Below, one piece after another: positions 1 through 7,185 of a DNA stretch of 13,188 nucleotides (positions are counted from its first letter, which is position 1; each line of letters opens with the position of its first letter). The stretch covers positions 1,634 to 14,821 of the forward strand of contig CAZHEV010000028.1 of NCBI GenBank assembly GCA_964531335.1, read 5' to 3'. Source of the stretch: CAZHEV01 sp964531335 [NCBI: uncultured bacterium]. GTDB taxonomy: Bacteria > Eisenbacteria > RBG-16-71-46 > CAZHEV01. A program made the translations under genes and the position numbers. The notes under the pieces were generated by a model, which saw only the letters and a program-made list of their open reading frames with translations, did no database searches and was not told the origin of the DNA.

Positions 1-138
1 GTGAATCCCGGCGCCATTGCTTGAGATCCTCCATTCAGTGGCCGTGAAAACCACCGCGAAGGGACAGCGAAGGTCATAGCTCCAACGCTGATTCCCATAT
101 AGCACATGGGCGCCCTTTATGTCAAGCTCATTCCGCAT
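1..138 (-). CDS. Partial CDS, N-terminus only, unknown product
   Basis: On the minus strand a frame is open from an ATG at 138-136 to the window edge, giving 46 codons with no stop. The ATG is preceded by GAGG (144-147 on the plus strand) with a 5-base spacer, a good ribosome binding site. The peptide begins MRNELDIKGAHVLYGNQRW and has a protein-like composition, with several Trp, Tyr and Asp residues and no low complexity. There is no obvious signal peptide or membrane segment. The frame continues upstream of the ATG to a TAG near 225-227, so an earlier start cannot be excluded. I do not recognise the family. The alternative is that this is non-coding DNA that happens to be open. The gene would be divergent from the secreted-protein operon that starts at 568. 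Confidence 0.4.
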   Translation of the reverse strand, partial: MRNELDIKGAHVLYGNQRWSYDLRCPFAVVFTATEWRISSNGAGIH

Positions 139-456
139 TGGATCCTCATTTGACCAGGTATTTGGTTGACTACCGATAAGTTGGCGTAGAACCCAGCAGC
201 AGTGATATCTCCGTCCCTGAGGCTATGCTCTACGCAAGCCCCTATCCCGGCGCCTGTAGTAGATCGCATCGGCCGCATGGCATGTGGCGTACCCGCACCC
301 ACACTGGTTCATGTATGCGATCCGCGCATCCCAACAGGCGCGGCTCCCCTTGCCGGGCGCGATGAACCGCCGCCGCCTTTTCCGCTTGGCCGGGGGGCTC
401 ACCTAGGGTAAACTCCCTTTGCTTCTCTCCGGTCCGTGTGTGATGCGCCCTCAGCG

Positions 457-479
457 CCTTATTATATTTACAAATAAGG
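457..479. promoter_or_regulatory. AT-rich inverted repeat, candidate operator/promoter
   Basis: CCTTATT (457-463) is mirrored by AATAAGG (473-479) across a 9-base AT-rich spacer. It is the only clearly AT-rich island in the intergenic region and sits about 90 bases before the first operon gene. The spacer contains TATATT, which could act as a -10 element, but I see no good -35 box. It could be a regulator site or simply the melting region of the operon promoter. Confidence 0.3.
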
Positions 480-557
480 TCTTAGAGTTGCCCCGGCACG
501 GCCGTCCGACCGTCGCCGCAAGGCAGCCGGAGGGTCATCGCGCTCGTTCATTCCACC

Positions 558-564
558 AGGAGGT
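558..564 (+). promoter_or_regulatory. Strong ribosome binding site of the operon's first gene
   Basis: AGGAGGT is a full-length anti-Shine-Dalgarno match placed just before the ATG at 568. It fixes this start and suggests the leading gene is translated well. Confidence 0.7.
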
Positions 565-567
565 GCC

Positions 568-1296
568 ATGAAGAAAGCGCTCGTTATCTTCGTATTGCTC
601 GCCGTTCCCGCAACCGCCTGCGCCGACGTGTGTATCAAGCAGACTTCTCATACGGACGGCTACTACTTCGGCGGTATCTCAACTCCCGCGGAGGACGAAG
701 AAGCCGAGATATGGACCTGCTCGGACAAGATGGCGATCTTAAGCGAGGGGCGTTCCGTGATAATGGACGCCGCCGACAGCCTGATACACTTCGTCAATCA
801 CGATGACAGCACATTCGTCGAGATCGCCATGCCCATGGACTGGACCCAGGTCGTGGACGAGCAGCTTCTGGGCAGGCTGAACATGTTAAAGAGGCAGGGC
901 GAGGTCAAGGCTACGGGGGAGACCAAGAAGATCGGAGAGTGGGAGTGCAATGGCTACGATGTGGTGACCTATATACCCTACAAGGGTATCCGCTACGAAG
1001 AAAGGGAGACGACGGCGTGGGCGGCGACCGACGTCCCTGTGGATCTCGAAGCTTACAAAGATATGGTGGCAGAGCTCTGGACGCTCAGAAACTACAGCGA
1101 TGAATTGAAGGAAGAGATGAGGAAGATAGAGGGAGTGGAGATCGCCTCCGAAGGCACCCTTTACATGGAGGGCTTCGGCGTGGACATAAGCGAGAAGGTG
1201 ACCGAGATGTCAGAAACCGAAGCTCCACAAGGTGTCTACAGCGTTCCCCGGGGCTACTCGGAAAAGGAGCACCTTACGAGGCGCGATCTGCGCTGA
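568..1296 (+). CDS. Secreted DUF4412-like protein
   Basis: This is a 242-residue exported protein. Residues 1-19 form a classic Sec signal (MKK, then a hydrophobic stretch) ending in an AXA motif, with likely cleavage after Ala19. A Cys at 18 makes a poor lipobox because position -3 is Ala, so a soluble periplasmic protein is more likely than a lipoprotein. The middle contains the pattern GEWECNGYDV followed by a Tyr/Glu-rich strand. This recalls DUF4412-type proteins, whose function is unknown; that assignment is from memory of the family pattern. The C-terminal third is rich in Glu and Lys. No catalytic motif is visible. The start is fixed by a strong ribosome binding site at 558-564. The gene leads a run of three exported products, with 63 bases to the next gene. 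Confidence 0.75.
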   Translation: MKKALVIFVLLAVPATACADVCIKQTSHTDGYYFGGISTPAEDEEAEIWTCSDKMAILSEGRSVIMDAADSLIHFVNHDDSTFVEIAMPMDWTQVVDEQLLGRLNMLKRQGEVKATGETKKIGEWECNGYDVVTYIPYKGIRYEERETTAWAATDVPVDLEAYKDMVAELWTLRNYSDELKEEMRKIEGVEIASEGTLYMEGFGVDISEKVTEMSETEAPQGVYSVPRGYSEKEHLTRRDLR

Positions 1297-1299
1297 CGA

Positions 1300-1316
1300 T
1301 CCGGCTTCCCCCCGGA
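1300..1316 (+). other. Small intergenic hairpin between operon genes 1 and 2
   Basis: TCCGG (1300-1304) pairs with CCGGA (1312-1316) across a 7-base loop just after the first gene's stop. The stem is only 5 bp and has no T run, so it is more likely an mRNA-processing or partial-attenuation element than a terminator. It may also be chance in GC-rich DNA. Confidence 0.2.
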
Positions 1317-1359
1317 ACCGACATGCGGCCATCCCCCGGAGAAAGACGGAGGAGACTAA

Positions 1360-2577
1360 ATGAAGAAGTCCGAAAGCAGAGGCGATCGAAGGGGTTTTCT
1401 GAAAAAGAGCGCGGCCGGCCTGGGCGCGATGGTAGTGTTCCCGGCCATGGGCGGGCAGGAGGACGAGCCCGCCGCTCCCAAGAAAAGCGAAGACTACCCC
1501 ATAGTGACAAGGCCCTTCGGGAAGACGGGCCTTACGCTGCCCGTTATCAGCATGGGCACCGGAGCTTGCGAGAACCCCGAGGTCGTAAGGGCGGCGCTCG
1601 ACGCGGGGGTGATGCTCCTGGACACGGCCCACTCCTACGGCAACGGCGCCAACGAGACCATGATAGGAGAGGTCATAAAGGATCGCCCGAGAGAATCCTA
1701 CGTGATACAGACCAAGGTCGAAGGCGGTCCCAAGAACAGAAGGACGGGGGTCTTCACGGGAGAGGCCAAGGCGGGCCCGTTCATCGAAAAATTCGAGGAG
1801 AGCCTGAAGCGGCTCGGCATCGACTACGTGGACATACTCTGCCTGCACGGCGTCGTGAACAGGGAGGCCGTCCTCTGGGACGAGTACGTCGGCGCTCTAC
1901 AGAAGATGAAGGACGAGGGAAAGACCCGGTTCGCGGGCGTATCGACTCACAGCGGTGAGCCCGAGGTCCTGAGGACCGCCGCTGAGGACAACGTTTACGA
2001 CGTGGTCGTCACGGCCTACAACTTCCGCCAGCCCCACCAGAAGGAGATGAGCGCCGCTCTGGCCGAGGCTGCCAAGGCGGGCATAGGGATAGTCGCCATG
2101 AAGACCCAGGCCGGTGTTTACTGGGACGGGGAGAGGCAGAAGCAGATCAACCCCACGGCCGCGATAAAGTGGGTCCTCCAGAACGAGAACGTGCACACGA
2201 CCATTCCCGGGTTCAACACCTTCGACCAGCTACAGACGGACCTTTCGGTCATGGAGGACTTGAAGCTGACTCCGGGGGAGAGAAAGGCCCTGGAGCAGGG
2301 AGAGGACATGGGGCTTTTCTGCCCGCAGTGCGACGACTGTCTGGCTCAGTGCCCGAGGGGCGTTGACGTGCCGGCGCTCATGAGAAGCTACATGTACGCA
2401 TACGGGTACAGGAACCTCGCCTCGGCGAAGGCGGCGCTGGACTCGGCCGCGCTGCCGGGAACGCCCTGCGATGACTGCGCGAGTTGCAGCGTGAGCTGCC
2501 GCATGGGCTTCGACGTAAAGTCCAAGATCCAGGATGTCGCAAGACTCAGGAGCCTTCCATGGGAGTTCGTGGCATGA
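1360..2577 (+). CDS. Tat-exported aldo/keto reductase with two 4Fe-4S motifs
   Basis: This is a 405-residue NAD(P)H-type oxidoreductase. The N-terminus carries DRRGFLK (residues 9-15) and a hydrophobic stretch, a twin-arginine signal, so the folded and cofactor-loaded enzyme is likely exported. Residues 47-310 form the aldo/keto reductase barrel. The family's catalytic tetrad is visible as Asp88 and Tyr93 (LDTAHSYG), Lys119 (IQTKVEGG) and His163 (LCLHGV). The C-terminal domain holds two CX2CX2CX3C motifs (Cys321/324/327/331 and Cys370/373/376/380), expected to bind two 4Fe-4S clusters. The ATG is chosen because GGAGGAG lies 5 bases upstream. The gene follows the DUF4412-like gene by 63 bases and overlaps the DUF6599-like gene by ATGA, so the three are probably co-transcribed. 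The substrate is unknown. The clusters suggest electron exchange with another carrier rather than simple NADPH turnover. Confidence 0.9.
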   Translation: MKKSESRGDRRGFLKKSAAGLGAMVVFPAMGGQEDEPAAPKKSEDYPIVTRPFGKTGLTLPVISMGTGACENPEVVRAALDAGVMLLDTAHSYGNGANETMIGEVIKDRPRESYVIQTKVEGGPKNRRTGVFTGEAKAGPFIEKFEESLKRLGIDYVDILCLHGVVNREAVLWDEYVGALQKMKDEGKTRFAGVSTHSGEPEVLRTAAEDNVYDVVVTAYNFRQPHQKEMSAALAEAAKAGIGIVAMKTQAGVYWDGERQKQINPTAAIKWVLQNENVHTTIPGFNTFDQLQTDLSVMEDLKLTPGERKALEQGEDMGLFCPQCDDCLAQCPRGVDVPALMRSYMYAYGYRNLASAKAALDSAALPGTPCDDCASCSVSCRMGFDVKSKIQDVARLRSLPWEFVA

Positions 2578-3485
2578 TACGGATCATCACGTTTTCTTTC
2601 TTGAGCCTGTTTTTCTTGTGTGCCTGCGCCGCGCCGGTCGGCCGGGCGTACGGTGCGCTTGAGACCCCGGGCTATTTCCCTGACATGGAGGGCTGGACCA
2701 AGGAGCCCGCCCCGAGCGTTTACGACGCCGAGACCCTCTACGAGTACATAAACGGGGCGGCCGATCTCTACCTGGACTACGACTTCCGGGAGCTTTCCAC
2801 CCTTTACTACGAAAAAGGCGAGAGCCAGGGCATAGCCGTGGACGTCTACATGCACGCGAGCCCGAGGGACGCCTTCGGCATCTACAGCAGGGAGCGGCCC
2901 ACGGACACCGAGTTTCTCCAGATAGGCGCGCAAGGCTACTACGAGAAGGGCATACTCAACTTCGTGGCCGGCCCTTACTACGTGAAACTCTCGGGATACT
3001 CGCTGGGCGATCGCGACGAAGAGGTGCTCAAGTCCTTGGCGAGTGGCGTCGCGGGCCGCATCGACCGCGCCGAGGGGCTGCCGGAGTTGCTGGCGGCCTT
3101 TCCCGATTCGGGGCTGGTCGAGCACTCCGAGGGGTACGTCGCGGTGAGCTTTATGGGGCACGGCTTTCTCGAGTCCGCCTTCGTCGCGGATTACGTGGTC
3201 GAAGGCGAGGAGCTCGAGCTTTTCATCATCGAGGCCGACGGCGGGGACGCGGCACAGGCGATGGTGGAAAGCTACGTGGAGCTCGCGGAGAAGAAGGGAG
3301 AGCACATGGAGAAAGACGGCTCGGTCTATCGCTTCAAGGATCCCTTTCAAAGCTCCAAGGGCGCGGTCAATCTGAAGGTGCACGGCAAGTACGTCTGGGG
3401 GCTTTTGAGCGACGACGCCCAAGTCAGCGAGCACTACTTGAAGGAGCTGGAAAAGGGGCTGAAGCGGACCGGGTTGATCCGATAG
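2574..3485 (+). CDS. DUF6599-like exported protein
   Basis: This is a 303-residue protein with an N-terminal hydrophobic signal (residues 4-20). The signal contains LCAC, a weak lipobox, so it is either a lipoprotein or is cleaved later near AYGA (residues 25-28). The stretch ETLYEYINGAADLYLDYDF (residues 53-71) matches the hallmark of the DUF6599 family as I know it. The family is found in exported proteins of unknown function. The rest is alternating strand and helix with no catalytic signature. The start at 2574 overlaps the reductase stop (ATGA), which favours translational coupling. An in-frame ATG at 2559 with AGGAG 6 bases upstream is a real alternative and would add five residues (MGVRG). 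The frame extends back to 2484, but that part only shadows the reductase. Its position suggests it works with the Tat-exported reductase at the membrane or in the periplasm. Confidence 0.75.
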   Translation: MIRIITFSFLSLFFLCACAAPVGRAYGALETPGYFPDMEGWTKEPAPSVYDAETLYEYINGAADLYLDYDFRELSTLYYEKGESQGIAVDVYMHASPRDAFGIYSRERPTDTEFLQIGAQGYYEKGILNFVAGPYYVKLSGYSLGDRDEEVLKSLASGVAGRIDRAEGLPELLAAFPDSGLVEHSEGYVAVSFMGHGFLESAFVADYVVEGEELELFIIEADGGDAAQAMVESYVELAEKKGEHMEKDGSVYRFKDPFQSSKGAVNLKVHGKYVWGLLSDDAQVSEHYLKELEKGLKRTGLIR

Positions 3486-3498
3486 CAGACGGGCCTCC

Positions 3499-3518
3499 GG
3501 CCGGGCTTTCCCCCGGCC
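3499..3518 (+). terminator. Hairpin after the three-gene operon
   Basis: GGCCGGG (3499-3505) pairs with CCCGGCC (3512-3518) across a 6-base loop, 14 bases after the stop of the DUF6599-like gene. It lies in the 102-bp gap between convergent genes. No T run follows, so it may work bidirectionally or with Rho. Confidence 0.5.
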
Positions 3519-3587
3519 ATCCGGCGAGGGTCGCGGCGATCGGGAGAGGGACGCCCATCGAGCGCAAACTGAGACCCGAGGCAACGG

Positions 3588-4424
3588 CTACCTGGAGTAG
3601 TTGCTGTCCCTGAGCACCACGAACTTTCCGACCTGCGCCCCGAACCGGCTTTCCACCGTGTACAGATAGATGCCGCTTACGATGTCCTGGCCGTTTCTCG
3701 ATATGAGATCCCACTTGGCCTGGCCCACGTCTTGATTCCCTTCGTTCTTCAGCACCCTGACCAGATCTCCCGCCAGCGTGAAGATCCGGACCTCCCAGGG
3801 CCCCCTGGGCAGGTTCATGAAGTCGATGTGGGCCCCGGTGGGGTCCTTGGGATTGGGCACCAGGTCCCACGCCGCGCTTCCGTAATAGGGGTTGGGCACC
3901 ACGTAGACCTCTCCTATGTCCGAAGCGGGGCTCGCTCGGGGGATCACGGCCTGGCCCTCGCTCGCCACGTGGCGGCACTCCAGGCTCAGAATCTTCCTCT
4001 CCCCGGTTATGGGGTCCTTCTCGTCCAAGGTGTTGCTGTCGAAGGCTGTCACCGCGTAGAAATAGACGAAGCCGTTCAGCACGTGGTCGTCGCGGTGCTG
4101 GTAGTAGCCGACCGGGTACATGTAAAGGCCGCGGTCGGCGTCGACGGTGTCGCACGGCGCGAGGTTTATGTTCCTTATCTGGGTGAGATCCCTGTGCCGC
4201 ATCTTCGGGTTTATGTGCTTGGGTAGCCTGTACTCCGCAAGCAGGCTCCAGAGCTCGGGCGTGGGGCCGGTGCTTCCTTCGGGGCGCACCCACTGCTCGG
4301 CCTTCCAGATGCGATAGCCCGCGAAGTCGAACCTCTTGCTGAATGGGTCGGGCACCAGCTCGGAGGCGTTGTTCCACCTTATGACAACCGCGTTGTCCCT
4401 GGGCTGGAGCTGCACCGCCGGCCC
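3588..4424 (-). repeat. 3' segment of the secreted-protein gene, duplicated at 6307-7152
   Basis: The last 278 codons of the 838-residue gene are repeated in the same orientation at 6307-7152. The similarity starts sharply at the Gly-Pro-Ala-Val-Gln-Leu-Gln segment (Gly561) and continues to the last codon. The copies are diverged, so this is an old duplication, but long shared stretches remain that could support recombination. Confidence 0.8.
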
Positions 4425-6104
4425 GCGAATCTCGGAGAGCTCTAGCTCCCCGGTCTTGGCGTTGATCCTCAACGTGCTGCAAGGATTCGGGTCATCCTCG
4501 GGGTACTCCACGAAGACCTGCGGGCAGGGGGGAGTGGAGGCGCCCATCCAGCGGACCGCCTGCTCCTTGCCGTCAATTCCCGTGCACGGATCGCAATCGA
4601 AATCTACGTACTGGTTGATATTGGGTCCTTCACAGTTGGGCGCGGTTATCGCTATGGGCCTGTACTCGGGACGCTCCCTGAGTGTGTCGGGCAGGCCGCA
4701 ATGCTCGACCGGATCGAAGACCCATGTCTCGCCCGGTTCCGCCGTAAGGCAGGTCTCCTTGCCGAGCCTTCCCGTGTAAGGGTTTCCGTCCAGGTCCTGG
4801 AACGCGCCGTTGTAGATCCTCTGGGCGGCGACCGCGTTCTGGATGAGGCCTTCCTTGCCGTTTCCCACGACAAAGGCCACCTGTAGGGTGAGCTCATCGC
4901 CTATGGCGAGGCTCTTGAACGGACCTGTCCCGAAGAAGATCCTGTAGTCGGCGTCCTTGACCGCCGCCGTCTGCCCAGGACGGCACCCTATCATGTGGCT
5001 GCTCAGAAGATCGTAGCGCTGGTAGTCGTTGGAGGGGTCGCCGCACTGCTCGTACGCCGCGCCCCCGGAGACGAACCTGAAGGACGTCATGCCCACCGTG
5101 GGCGGGGCGCTTTCGCCTACCGGATCCGTCGTGTGCCCGAGGAACATGACCCCGAACCAGCCCTCGGTCCGCCCGCCGTCGCCGTCGTTGTCGTGGGTCT
5201 GGCCTATCATCATCCTCAGCCTTTCCCTGCACGCGTCGCTCATGGACCCAATGGTCGTGTCCACGGTGACCAGCCCCGCCCTGTCGTCCGTCCAGAACGA
5301 CTCGAGGTTCTCGGGGCCCGCGTCGGCGTCGCAGAAGAACCCGAGGTAGAGGTCACGAAGCTCGCGGTTCCCGTCGTTCCTTATCGTGAACTCGAGCCCC
5401 ACGAAGTTGTCGCTGCCTGGCACACCCCAAGCGAAGCTGCGCTGTACCACCTCCAGGCCCATCGGCACGTGCTCGGCGAAGGTGTTGAGCGACTCGGAGG
5501 TGTCGTCCCTGTACCTGCACGTGAACATCTGCTGGGAGATCGCGGCGAAGTCCTCGTCGATCAGGCCGTCTCCGTCGTTGTCCCTGCCGTCATGGACCTC
5601 TTCGTCCGCGAGCGGGTCCCCCAGGCTGTTCAGGTCGTTGTCGTCGTTGAAGAACCTGCTGCCTCCGGGAAAGCCCTCGTATGACTCGTATATGGTGTCC
5701 AGAGGCAGGGTGGACGGCCTGAACTCGGTTTGATAGAGCGCGGTTGACACGTGAGGATTGGGATCGTTGGCCACCTTGGCGCCCACCCAGAGCCCCGCGC
5801 CGTACAGGTACTCGACACCGGAGCCCGGAGGAAATTGCGCGGACGGGTCGGTGGAGAGATTCTTCCAGGGATTGCCGATGACGCCGAGGTTGGTCACGTT
5901 CACCCAGAGATTGCCGACGTTGTGCACGAAGCCCTCGCCTCGGACCTCGTACACTCCTCTTGCGGGATTCTTGACGCCTGTTCGCAGATCGTCCAGACCC
6001 TCCATCTTGCCTCTGGCTTCAACGGAGTGAGAGCCTATCAGAGAGAGGACGAGAAACAGAAGCAAGCTGGAGGCCGCCACGGATCTTCCCGTGGATAGAT
6101 TCAT
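3588..6104 (-). CDS. Large secreted protein with calcium loops and FlgD-like Ig C-terminus
   Basis: This is an 838-residue protein with a Sec signal (hydrophobic 9-24, cleavage near Ala30). The N-terminal two thirds are Asp/Asn-rich. They contain two DNDGDG loops (175-180, continuing LIDED; and 305-310) typical of EF-hand, dockerin or thrombospondin-3 calcium binding, plus several Cys. Residues 561-690 look like a fibronectin-III-type beta region (GPAVQLQ... NAVVIRWNN). Residues 731-838 match the FlgD-like Ig domain: VVPNPYYG, a LAGDLVRVL strand, then NGQDIVSGIYLYTVES and a terminal KFVVL strand. In FCB-group bacteria this fold commonly ends proteins exported to the surface, often by type 9 secretion; that route is inference here. 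The start is an ATG with GGGAG about 11 bases upstream, behind a good promoter at 6188-6217. No catalytic motif is visible, so a structural or adhesive surface role is likely. Its last 278 codons are duplicated at 6307-7152. Confidence 0.8.
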   Translation of the reverse strand: MNLSTGRSVAASSLLLFLVLSLIGSHSVEARGKMEGLDDLRTGVKNPARGVYEVRGEGFVHNVGNLWVNVTNLGVIGNPWKNLSTDPSAQFPPGSGVEYLYGAGLWVGAKVANDPNPHVSTALYQTEFRPSTLPLDTIYESYEGFPGGSRFFNDDNDLNSLGDPLADEEVHDGRDNDGDGLIDEDFAAISQQMFTCRYRDDTSESLNTFAEHVPMGLEVVQRSFAWGVPGSDNFVGLEFTIRNDGNRELRDLYLGFFCDADAGPENLESFWTDDRAGLVTVDTTIGSMSDACRERLRMMIGQTHDNDGDGGRTEGWFGVMFLGHTTDPVGESAPPTVGMTSFRFVSGGAAYEQCGDPSNDYQRYDLLSSHMIGCRPGQTAAVKDADYRIFFGTGPFKSLAIGDELTLQVAFVVGNGKEGLIQNAVAAQRIYNGAFQDLDGNPYTGRLGKETCLTAEPGETWVFDPVEHCGLPDTLRERPEYRPIAITAPNCEGPNINQYVDFDCDPCTGIDGKEQAVRWMGASTPPCPQVFVEYPEDDPNPCSTLRINAKTGELELSEIRGPAVQLQPRDNAVVIRWNNASELVPDPFSKRFDFAGYRIWKAEQWVRPEGSTGPTPELWSLLAEYRLPKHINPKMRHRDLTQIRNINLAPCDTVDADRGLYMYPVGYYQHRDDHVLNGFVYFYAVTAFDSNTLDEKDPITGERKILSLECRHVASEGQAVIPRASPASDIGEVYVVPNPYYGSAAWDLVPNPKDPTGAHIDFMNLPRGPWEVRIFTLAGDLVRVLKNEGNQDVGQAKWDLISRNGQDIVSGIYLYTVESRFGAQVGKFVVLRDSNYSR

Positions 6105-6187
6105 AGCAGGGCAAACTCCCTGGGAGAGACTTTCTATCGATGCGGGCCTTCAAACCCCTCCATGCACCGCATCGCACTTCTCTATAG

Positions 6188-6217
6188 AGGATAACGAAGG
6201 GACGGCAGCCTTGTCAA
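6188..6217 (-). promoter_or_regulatory. Sigma-70-like promoter for the 838-residue secreted protein
   Basis: Read on the minus strand, a perfect TTGACA (6217-6212) is followed after 18 bases by TATCCT (6193-6188), which matches four of six -10 positions. Transcription would start near 6181, leaving a leader of about 76 bases before the ATG at 6104. It sits between the truncated copy and the full gene, so the full gene is probably transcribed independently. Confidence 0.5.
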
Positions 6218-6275
6218 CGCGAGCCGGCGGATGTCCGGGAGCGGCACTGGCTCAGCCCGAGGGCGCGCACTCGCC

Positions 6276-6302
6276 CCGGTCGCTCCGGCATGTACGGACC
6301 GG
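6276..6302 (-). terminator. Bulged hairpin after the truncated paralogue
   Basis: CCGGT (6276-6280) pairs with ACCGG (6298-6302), and inside it CCG (6285-6287) pairs with CGG (6295-6297) across a 7-base loop. It lies just past the 3' end of the minus-strand reading frame that stops at 6307. There is no T run. It may end transcription coming from the glycosyltransferase genes. Confidence 0.35.
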
Positions 6303-6306
6303 CGTC

Positions 6307-7167
6307 TCAGCGCGAGTACGTCCGCTCTTTCAGTATGACGAACTTGCCGACCTGCGTGCCGAGCTCGCTCTCCACGCTGAAAAGGTATATCCCGGTTACG
6401 ATGTCCTGGCCGTTTCGGGAGACCAGGTCCCACCTGGCCTGCCCCAGGTCGGCCGTGCCGTCGTTTTCCAGGACTCTCACCAGGTCTCCGGCGAGGCTGT
6501 AGATCTTTATCTTCCACGCCCCCCTGGGCAGGTTCATGAAATCGACGTGCGTGCCCGTGGGATCCCTGGGGTTGGGCGTCAGGTCCCATGCCGCTCCGCC
6601 GTAGTAAGGGTTAGGCACCACGAAGACCTCGTGCATCTGCGTCCTCGCCTTGTCGGTCGGCACGACTCCCTGATCTTCCGTGGCCACGTGCCGGCACTCC
6701 AGCGACAGGATCGCCCTGTCGCCGGTGAAGGGGTCCTTTTCTTCCATCAGGTTGTAATCGAAGGCGGTCACCGCGTAGAAGTACAGGAACCCGTTGAGCA
6801 CATGGTCGTCCCTGTGCTGGTAGTAGCCCACGGGATAAAGGTAGAGATCCCTCTCCGCGTCCACCGTGTCGCAAGGGGTCATCAGCGTCCACGACGGGTT
6901 GCGGGCCTGGAGCAGGTTCCGGTGCTTGGTGTTCTCCTCGATGTACTGAGGCAGCCTGTATTCGGCCAGTAGGCTCCAGAGCTCCGGCTGTGGCCCGGTG
7001 CTGCCCACGGGCCTTTCCCATTGCTCGGCCTTCCAGATGCGATAGCCCCCGAAGTCGAACTCCTTGCTGAAAGGATCCGGCACGAGCTCGGAGGCGTTGT
7101 TCCACCTTATTATGACCGCGTTGTCCACGGCCTGAAGCTGCACCGCGGGCCCCGATCGAGTAGCCAA
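6307..7167 (-). pseudogene. 5'-truncated paralogue of the FlgD-Ig secreted protein
   Basis: From 7152 to 6307 this encodes a copy of residues 561-838 of the neighbouring 838-residue protein. By hand alignment about 73% of residues are identical, with one 3-residue gap. It includes the fibronectin-like part, the PNPYYG motif, the LAGDLVRVL strand and the terminal YSR. The first 560 codons, including signal peptide and calcium loops, are absent. The only available start is a TTG at 7167 with no ribosome binding site, so export and independent translation are unlikely. The frame itself is undamaged, which suggests a recent truncation, selection, or an assembly join. In frame upstream, 11 codons lead back to TAG 7186-7188, the stop of the glycosyltransferase gene. 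Alternatives are a silent cassette able to recombine with the full gene, or a C-terminal extension reached only by stop readthrough. Confidence 0.7.
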
Positions 7168-7185
7168 ATCAAATACGAGACTCGC

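Larger units (their letters stand above)
139..567. other. Divergent intergenic region, about 430 bp
   Basis: No convincing coding frame is present. The two open frames of 60-70 codons here have poor composition and no ribosome binding sites. The region separates the partial minus-strand gene at the left edge from the plus-strand operon starting at 568, so it probably carries control elements for both. The left part is GC-rich. A short AT-rich island lies at 457-479 and is listed separately. The last 85 bases form a GC-rich leader that ends in a strong ribosome binding site. An 8-bp inverted repeat (GATCGCAT at 262-269, ATGCGATC at 315-322) has a long loop and is probably incidental. Confidence 0.6.

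Noticed and set aside
1-20. T-arm-like sequence GAATCCCGGCGCC suggesting a tRNA 3' end
   Set aside because: The T-loop consensus is not met (T in place of the invariant C) and no other arm is visible within the window.
2388-3584. 398-codon open frame on the minus strand opposite the DUF6599-like gene
   Set aside because: It is the mirror of a well-supported plus-strand gene with a signal peptide and family motif. The minus product is Arg/Leu/Val-rich, has no recognisable motif, and would overlap the end of the reductase gene.
3424-4482. 352-codon minus-strand frame
   Set aside because: It overlaps the secreted-protein gene in another frame. Its composition (Arg/Gly/Pro/Ala/His) is typical of a GC-rich shadow frame.
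6091-6972. 293-codon plus-strand frame opposite the truncated paralogue
   Set aside because: It reads antisense through the FlgD-Ig copy, and the product is Val/His/Arg-rich with no motif. The minus strand is clearly the coding one because of its similarity to the 838-residue protein.
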